Assembly (NCBI GenBank): GCA_029861675.1
Contig: JAOTYV010000165.1
Coordinates: 1 to 10,327 of the forward strand
Direction of reading: 5' to 3'
Length of the DNA: 10,327 bases
Source of the DNA: Alphaproteobacteria bacterium
GTDB taxonomy: Bacteria; Pseudomonadota; Alphaproteobacteria; UBA8366
Position numbers and translations under genes: made by a program. This document shows positions 5,695 to 10,327 of the stretch, piece after piece. Position 1 is the stretch's first letter; every line of letters begins with the position of its first letter. The notes under the pieces were generated by a model. That model searched no databases and had not been told where the DNA came from. It saw only the letters and a list, made by a program, of their open reading frames with translations.

Positions 5695-7485
5695 GTGAAT
5701 GCGAAAATGCGAAACGAGCTCATAGATCCGGCGCCGGAATCCGAAGGCAAATTCCAATTCGACATCGACAAGCGATTGCACATTATCCGGATGTTCTTGT
5801 GCGCCGGATTCATCGCGAGCGCGATTACCGTCTTGATCCATTCCGAATTTCCATTTTCAGTCATGCTGCTGCTGGCAGCGGCGGTTGTTTTTACGGCAAT
5901 GATGGCCTGGCAGTCTTTCCATACCCTGCGGATGCAGCAGCCGGTACTTTCCGTGGGGCCGCGCGGGATCTGGGACCGCCGGCTCAATGCGGCGGTGATC
6001 CCCTGGTCGGATATTTTCCGCATTCGAACGGATCGCAATGGCGATATCATCCTCGATCCGAAAGACCAATTTGCGGGTATTGACGAAGCCGCGCTGACGC
6101 GGTGGCAGAATCTCCGCCGGCAGCTTGATACCGCATTGCAACCCGGTAGTTTACGGATCGATATGAGCGCCGTGGACGGTAAGAGTGGTCAATTGCTCGC
6201 CGGCATCGAAGCATCGCTTCCGCAACACCTCCAGTCTTTGTACCGGCCGGATTTCGAGCCGGCGGATGCGCGGTTTCCCAGGCGCACCGTCTTTGCCGGC
6301 GTCGGCGCCGTTGCGGTTGCCGCGATGATGTTTGTCGTTGCCTCCGCCTCGATGCCGAGTGCGGCGCCGGAGCTGCTGAACCTCGGGTCGGCAATGGATT
6401 CGAGCGCGATCCCCGGGCAGTATGAAAGTGCCGCAATTTCGAAGTTCAAGTTGGCTGCAAAGAAGGGCGATTCGAGCGCGCACGTCCGCCTCGGCCTGAT
6501 GTATCACGAAGGCGATGGCGTTGCGCGCAACCGGGAACAAGCGGCGCAATGGTTTCAGCTCGCCGCCCGGGACCAGCAACCGGCCGGCCAGGCGGCGCTC
6601 GGCTATTTGCATGAAAACGGTTTGGGTGTCTCGCAGGATTTCGGCAAGGCGCTGACCTGGTATCGGAAAGCGGCGGACCGGAATAACAGCTGGGCGCAAT
6701 ACAGGCTCGCCTTGATGTACCGTGACGGCCGCGGCATACGCCGCAATCGGGCTGAAGCGGTTCGGTTGTTGACGGCGGCGGCCATTAAGGGCGACGTCGC
6801 CGGGCGGTTCCATCTGGGTGAAATGTACGATAAGGGCTGGGGCGTACCCCAGGATTCGAGCGTTGCCGCGGATTGGTACCGCAAGGCGGCCGAGCAAGAC
6901 CACGACCAAGCGGAATACGCTCTTGGGACGATGTATCGGGATGGCCGGGGGGCGCGCCGCGACCCCGTGCGGGCTGCGCTCTGGTTCGAGCGGTCGGCGC
7001 GCAAAGGCTACGCGCCCGCGCAGCATGCGCTGGGGTTGGCGTATGAGGTCGGACGGGGCGTCGCACGCGACATGAACCGCGCAACCTTGTGGTTCACCCT
7101 TGCGGAGCGGCATGGCGATCAGGACGCGGCCCAGAGGCGGCGGCAGATCTACACCCATCTGAGCCGGTCTCAACGCGGCGAGGCGGACACTTTCCAGAAG
7201 AAATGGCTGAAGAAGAATACGTTGTCCGAAGAGGCGGCAGTGAAATTCAAGGCATACCAGCGGATGAAAGCGCCCAAGGCCTTCGCCATCGCAATGAACG
7301 GTGCCTGGGCTCAGACCGAGAATGCCAAACATGTCCGTGATGCGGTGTACCACGCCATGAAACGATGCCGTCAGTACGCGGATGCTTGCATGCTGTATGC
7401 CGTCGGCGACAAAGTGGTCATCGGCATGCGCGAGTCCGAAATTGACGCTGTCATCGCAAGGCAACTCAAGACGGCGTCGCGCTGA
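5695..7485 (+). CDS. PH-like membrane protein with six Sel1 repeats
   Basis: The 596-residue product has TM1 (about 33-48), TM2 (54-72), a PH-like domain (about 83-180, with VLSVGPRGIWDRRL and VIPWSDIFRIR), TM3 (198-218), a linker, six full 36-residue Sel1 repeats (about 262-478, preceded by a half repeat at 244-259), and a C-terminal module (about 500-596). Sel1 repeats are TPR-like helical pairs that bind proteins. Positive residues before TM1 (D-K-R) and before TM3 (FPRRT) put the PH-like domain inside and the Sel1 repeats in the periplasm. The tail contains KAFAIAMNG (528-536) and CRQYADACMLYAVGDKVV with Cys558 and Cys565, a pattern I have seen ending other proteobacterial exported proteins and which could form a disulfide. 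The first 220 residues share the scaffold of the membrane protein at 3097-3768. It ends 25 bases from the convergent hyuB stop with no visible terminator. A scaffold or regulator role is inferred. Confidence 0.88.
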   Translation: MNAKMRNELIDPAPESEGKFQFDIDKRLHIIRMFLCAGFIASAITVLIHSEFPFSVMLLLAAAVVFTAMMAWQSFHTLRMQQPVLSVGPRGIWDRRLNAAVIPWSDIFRIRTDRNGDIILDPKDQFAGIDEAALTRWQNLRRQLDTALQPGSLRIDMSAVDGKSGQLLAGIEASLPQHLQSLYRPDFEPADARFPRRTVFAGVGAVAVAAMMFVVASASMPSAAPELLNLGSAMDSSAIPGQYESAAISKFKLAAKKGDSSAHVRLGLMYHEGDGVARNREQAAQWFQLAARDQQPAGQAALGYLHENGLGVSQDFGKALTWYRKAADRNNSWAQYRLALMYRDGRGIRRNRAEAVRLLTAAAIKGDVAGRFHLGEMYDKGWGVPQDSSVAADWYRKAAEQDHDQAEYALGTMYRDGRGARRDPVRAALWFERSARKGYAPAQHALGLAYEVGRGVARDMNRATLWFTLAERHGDQDAAQRRRQIYTHLSRSQRGEADTFQKKWLKKNTLSEEAAVKFKAYQRMKAPKAFAIAMNGAWAQTENAKHVRDAVYHAMKRCRQYADACMLYAVGDKVVIGMRESEIDAVIARQLKTASR

Positions 7486-7510
7486 CGAGGTCGGGGGATC
7501 GAATTACGGT

Positions 7511-9238
7511 CTAAAGCTTCTTGGAGCCCAGGGCGCGCTCCACCGCGTCCGTGCCGTAATCGCGCTCGGCCCTTCTGCGGGATAATTTTCCGCTTCGAAT
7601 ATCAGTCGCAAGCGAGTCCTGCGGACGTTCCGATGGAGCGCCGTACCCGCCGCCGCCGCAGGTTTCCAGCCGCATCGAGTCGCCGGGCGCTAGAGCCAGA
7701 CGCGCTACCTTTGACGGCAGTTCCTCGGCGTCCGCGCGGCCATGATTGCGTATGAGCCGGGCCTTGCCACCGTCCTTGCCGCCGGCGGCGCCCGGCGGGG
7801 CAATTTTGTGGCCGTCGGACCTGACGGAAAACACGATATCGTCGGTTGCCGCGCGAATCTGCCGCGCCATACCAAGCCCGCCGCGATGACGGCCGGCCCC
7901 GCCTGAATCCGGAACCATGCAGTATTCATCGACGATGAGCGGATACTCGTTCTCGAGCGCTTCGACCGGGAGATTCGACGTGTTGGTCATATGTATCTGC
8001 ACCGCGTCCATGCCGTCATGGAGTGCGCTGCCGCCAACGCCGCCGCCCATGGTCTCTAGATAAACGAATTGCTCCGGCCGGTCCTTGTGTGGGCCCGAGA
8101 AAACAATTGCGGGCACCGCGTCGTGGCCGGCCGCCATCGCGTCTTCCGGGGGCAAGAGGGCCGCGAACGCACCGAAGACGGCCCGAACCACCTTGTTGCA
8201 GCCGATGCTGCGTGCGCCGACCGCGGCGGGGTGTTGGGGACCGACGATCGTTCCCGGCGGCGCAATAATGTCGATCGCATCGAAGAAACCGCTATTGGGG
8301 AGAAGGTTGGGATCGAGCAGCGTCTTCACTGAAAAGTAAACCGACGCGCGCAAGGCGCTTTCCGGAATATTCATGGCGCCGCGGGCCTGCGGACCGGAGC
8401 CGGTGAAATCGATCGACAGGCGCTCGCCGTCGATACGCACGGTGCTTTGAATAGGTACCGGCTCGCCGCCCATCCCGTCGTCATCGAGCCAGCTCGTGAA
8501 GGTCGCCTCACCATCGGTCATCGCGGCGACGCGGTTCAAGAGGCGGGTTCGCGTGTAGGTGAGAAGATCTTCGATGGCGTCGGCGGCATTGCCCGTGCCC
8601 ATCTGGCCGATGAGCTCAACGGCAATCGCCGCGCCGCGATTGTTGGCGGAAATCTGAACCTGCAGATCGAGTTCACGCTCCATAGGGTCACGGCTGTTCG
8701 AGGCGATCAGCCGGAGAAGTCCCCGGTCGAGTGTGCCGCCTTTGACCAGCTTGATGATCGGGATGCGGAGCCCTTCCTCGAACACGCTGCGCGCGCCGCC
8801 GGAAATCGATCCGGGAACGCTGCCGCCGACATCCGAATGATGCGCGATGTTGGCGGTAAAGAAGCGAATCTCGTTCTCATGGAAGACCGGCGTAATGATG
8901 GAAATATCCGGCATATGCGTCCCGCCGGCGAGGTAGGGGTCGTTGCAGACGAAGGCATCGCCGTCTTGGATGGCGTCGCGCGGATATTCGGTCAGGACCG
9001 CATCCACGCCACCCATGAGCGATCCGAGATGCAGCGGCACATGCGACGCCTGGGCCACCAGCCGGCCGCCGCCATCGAACAGCGCGACCGAACAATCCTT
9101 GCGCTCCTTGATGTTGGTCGAGAACGACGCGCGTACCAATGTGTGGCCCATATCCTCGGTAACGGAGAGCAGCCGGTTGCTGAATATTTCGAGCGCGACC
9201 GGATCCTTGAGCGGGCGGTTGGATTGGGCGTCAGTCAT
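7511..9238 (-). CDS. hyuB: Hydantoinase B / oxoprolinase-family subunit
   Basis: The 575-residue product is a full-length HyuB-type subunit (PF02538). Typical signatures are the N-terminal DPVALEIFSNRL and ASFSTNIKERKDCSVA stretches, the block NDPYLAGGTHMPDI (about residues 97-112), AHHSDVGGSVPG, and the glycine-rich C-terminal GGGGYGAP followed by a helical tail ending in RRRAERDYG. With HyuA it forms ATP-dependent enzymes that open cyclic amides (N-methylhydantoinase, 5-oxoprolinase) or, in related families, carboxylate acetone or acetophenone. Substrate cannot be read from the sequence, and there is no gamma subunit gene of the acetone carboxylase type downstream. Its ATG overlaps the end of hyuA by 8 bases, so translation is probably coupled. 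It converges on the Sel1 gene with a 25-base gap. No truncation or missing segment is evident. Confidence 0.92.
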   Translation of the reverse strand: MTDAQSNRPLKDPVALEIFSNRLLSVTEDMGHTLVRASFSTNIKERKDCSVALFDGGGRLVAQASHVPLHLGSLMGGVDAVLTEYPRDAIQDGDAFVCNDPYLAGGTHMPDISIITPVFHENEIRFFTANIAHHSDVGGSVPGSISGGARSVFEEGLRIPIIKLVKGGTLDRGLLRLIASNSRDPMERELDLQVQISANNRGAAIAVELIGQMGTGNAADAIEDLLTYTRTRLLNRVAAMTDGEATFTSWLDDDGMGGEPVPIQSTVRIDGERLSIDFTGSGPQARGAMNIPESALRASVYFSVKTLLDPNLLPNSGFFDAIDIIAPPGTIVGPQHPAAVGARSIGCNKVVRAVFGAFAALLPPEDAMAAGHDAVPAIVFSGPHKDRPEQFVYLETMGGGVGGSALHDGMDAVQIHMTNTSNLPVEALENEYPLIVDEYCMVPDSGGAGRHRGGLGMARQIRAATDDIVFSVRSDGHKIAPPGAAGGKDGGKARLIRNHGRADAEELPSKVARLALAPGDSMRLETCGGGGYGAPSERPQDSLATDIRSGKLSRRRAERDYGTDAVERALGSKKL

Positions 9239-10327
9239 GGCGGGCCGTACCGGAGCCGTCAGGGGAAATGTCGATGATCAGATTGCCGGCCGGATCGAGC
9301 CACGCAAATTGTTGTGGCAGAATGAGCGTGGTCGCACTCATCTCCTCCACGATCGCCGGGCCCAGCAATCCAGCTTCCGCCGGCAGTGTCGTCCGATCAT
9401 AAACCGGCGTGTCGAGCCAACCGGACTCATCGAAATATATCGACCGGGAAGCAATCATCGACGCCGCAAGGTCGCCGTGCGTACTATGTATTGGCGGCTC
9501 CGCCTTCGGGACGATTCCGACGGCTTGCACCCGGCAGTTCACGATCTCGGTGGCGCGGCCTTCTATCGCATGCCCGTGCGTCTGCTGGTGTGCGGCTTCG
9601 AAGGCCCGAATGAATGGGGCGGGCCCATCTTCGGGTATATCCGCCAAGGCAACGGGCACCTCGTGATTCTGCCCCTGATACCGGGTGTCGAGTATTATCC
9701 GGAAGCGACGGTCCAACGGTGCGATGCCCTCCTTGGCCAGCCAGTCATCGCCGTCGTTTCGCATTGCGGTCAAGAGCTGTCGAATTTCCGCCCAGCTTGC
9801 GTCATCGACGGTTCGAATGACGGTGCGCACGAAATCAAAGCTGACATTGGCGAGCAACATGCCGCGGGCGCACATGGTGCCCGGTTCGCGCGGGACGATG
9901 ATGCGGGGTATACCGCACTCGATGGCGACCTCCGACGCATGAAGCGGTCCGGCGCCGCCAAATGCCATGAGCGAAAAATCCTTCAAATCGTATCCTTGCA
10001 TGGTCGACACCGACCGGATGGCGCGGCTCATATTGGAAACGGCGATGCGGAGGATACCGTGCGCCGCGTGTTCGATGGAAAGACCCAGGGGGGCGGCGAT
10101 CTCCCGTTCAATCGCCGCGCGCGCCGCGTCGCCGTCCAGCCGCATGCGGCCCGATAGCATGGTGTCCGGGCTCAGCCGGTTCAGGCACAAATTGGCGTCG
10201 GTGACCGTGGGCTCCGCGCCGCCGGCGCCGTAGGCCACCGGCCCGGGCTTGGCGCCGGCGCTCTGCGGGCCGACCTTGAGTGCGCCGGCCGGGTCGATCC
10301 AGGCGATGCTGCCGCCGCCGGCCCCGA
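9231..10327 (-). CDS. hyuA: Hydantoinase A / oxoprolinase-family subunit, C-terminal part
   Basis: The frame is open to the window edge; 364 residues are present and the N-terminal half lies outside, as HyuA proteins are usually around 650-700 residues. The GTG at 10238 is an internal valine, because the homologous sequence continues upstream (GAGGGSIAWIDPAGALKVGP, then AGAKPGP). The visible part covers the end of the Hydantoinase_A domain (PF01968), with GAGGAEPTVTDANL, SNMSRAIRSVSTMQGYD and AFGGAGPLHA, a conserved PREPGTMCARGMLLA segment, and the C-terminal domain with DTRYQGQNHEVPV. HyuA is the ATP-binding subunit, related to the ASKHA fold, which phosphorylates or activates the ring amide. 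It precedes hyuB with an 8-base overlap (stop TGA within the hyuB start region), giving a stable 1:1 pair. The specific substrate is undetermined. Confidence 0.92.
   Translation of the reverse strand, partial: GAGGGSIAWIDPAGALKVGPQSAGAKPGPVAYGAGGAEPTVTDANLCLNRLSPDTMLSGRMRLDGDAARAAIEREIAAPLGLSIEHAAHGILRIAVSNMSRAIRSVSTMQGYDLKDFSLMAFGGAGPLHASEVAIECGIPRIIVPREPGTMCARGMLLANVSFDFVRTVIRTVDDASWAEIRQLLTAMRNDGDDWLAKEGIAPLDRRFRIILDTRYQGQNHEVPVALADIPEDGPAPFIRAFEAAHQQTHGHAIEGRATEIVNCRVQAVGIVPKAEPPIHSTHGDLAASMIASRSIYFDESGWLDTPVYDRTTLPAEAGLLGPAIVEEMSATTLILPQQFAWLDPAGNLIIDISPDGSGTARHD

Noticed and set aside
6151..7464. 437-codon frame on the minus strand across the Sel1-repeat gene
   Set aside because: It is antisense to a well-supported repeat protein, lacks any recognisable domain, and long antisense frames are expected opposite high-GC coding sequence.
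2144..7485. Reading the PrsW/CHAP locus as a phage-defence island or phage lysis module
   Set aside because: There are no nuclease, helicase, integrase, holin or toxin-like genes; the CHAP protein has a lipoprotein signal and SH3 domain typical of a housekeeping envelope enzyme.
8447..9277. 276-codon plus-strand frame opposite hyuB
   Set aside because: It lies antisense to conserved hyuB sequence, with no ribosome binding site or domain evidence.
8943..10157. 404-codon plus-strand frame opposite hyuB and hyuA
   Set aside because: It spans two overlapping, clearly homologous minus-strand genes; its translation is rich in Arg/His/Ser-type residues with no family signature.

Overview
The window is GC-rich chromosomal DNA with high-GC codon use and several GTG/TTG starts. 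The gene content (a long LOG-family protein, a CHAP lipoprotein with a C-terminal SH3 domain, DUF2628, and a HyuA/HyuB pair) fits an alphaproteobacterium. That placement is inference from gene style, since no rRNA or other marker gene is present. I see no tRNA, rRNA, CRISPR array, insertion sequence or phage gene.

Layout, left to right. At 1-264 (minus) is the N-terminal part of an unrecognised exported protein. A promoter-bearing gap leads to a LOG-family nucleotide phosphoribohydrolase (595-1413, plus). Next is a markedly AT-rich gap (1414-1768) with a good minus-strand intrinsic terminator that has no annotated gene upstream of it, and a plausible plus-strand promoter for a 100-residue orphan protein (1769-2071). 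Four minus-strand genes follow, read from 5313 down to 2144: a DUF2628 membrane protein, a PrsW-family intramembrane metalloprotease, a TM-TM-PH-like-TM protein, and a CHAP/SH3 lipoprotein that probably has its own promoter and a TTG start. A second AT-rich gap (5314-5694) separates this cluster from a divergent plus-strand gene (5695-7485). That gene encodes a large membrane protein with the same TM-TM-PH-like-TM scaffold, followed by six Sel1 repeats and a two-cysteine tail. The right end (7511-10327, minus) is a hydantoinase/oxoprolinase pair, hyuB and the 3' two-thirds or less of hyuA, overlapping by 8 nt and converging on the Sel1 gene.

How the parts may fit together. The central 2.1-7.5 kb block is entirely envelope proteins: a membrane protease, two proteins sharing one membrane/PH-like scaffold, a two- or three-helix DUF2628 protein and a lipid-anchored putative cell-wall amidase/peptidase. 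A shared role in envelope maintenance or stress signalling is the most reasonable inference, but nothing in the sequence proves the proteins act together. The hyuAB pair is metabolic and looks unrelated.
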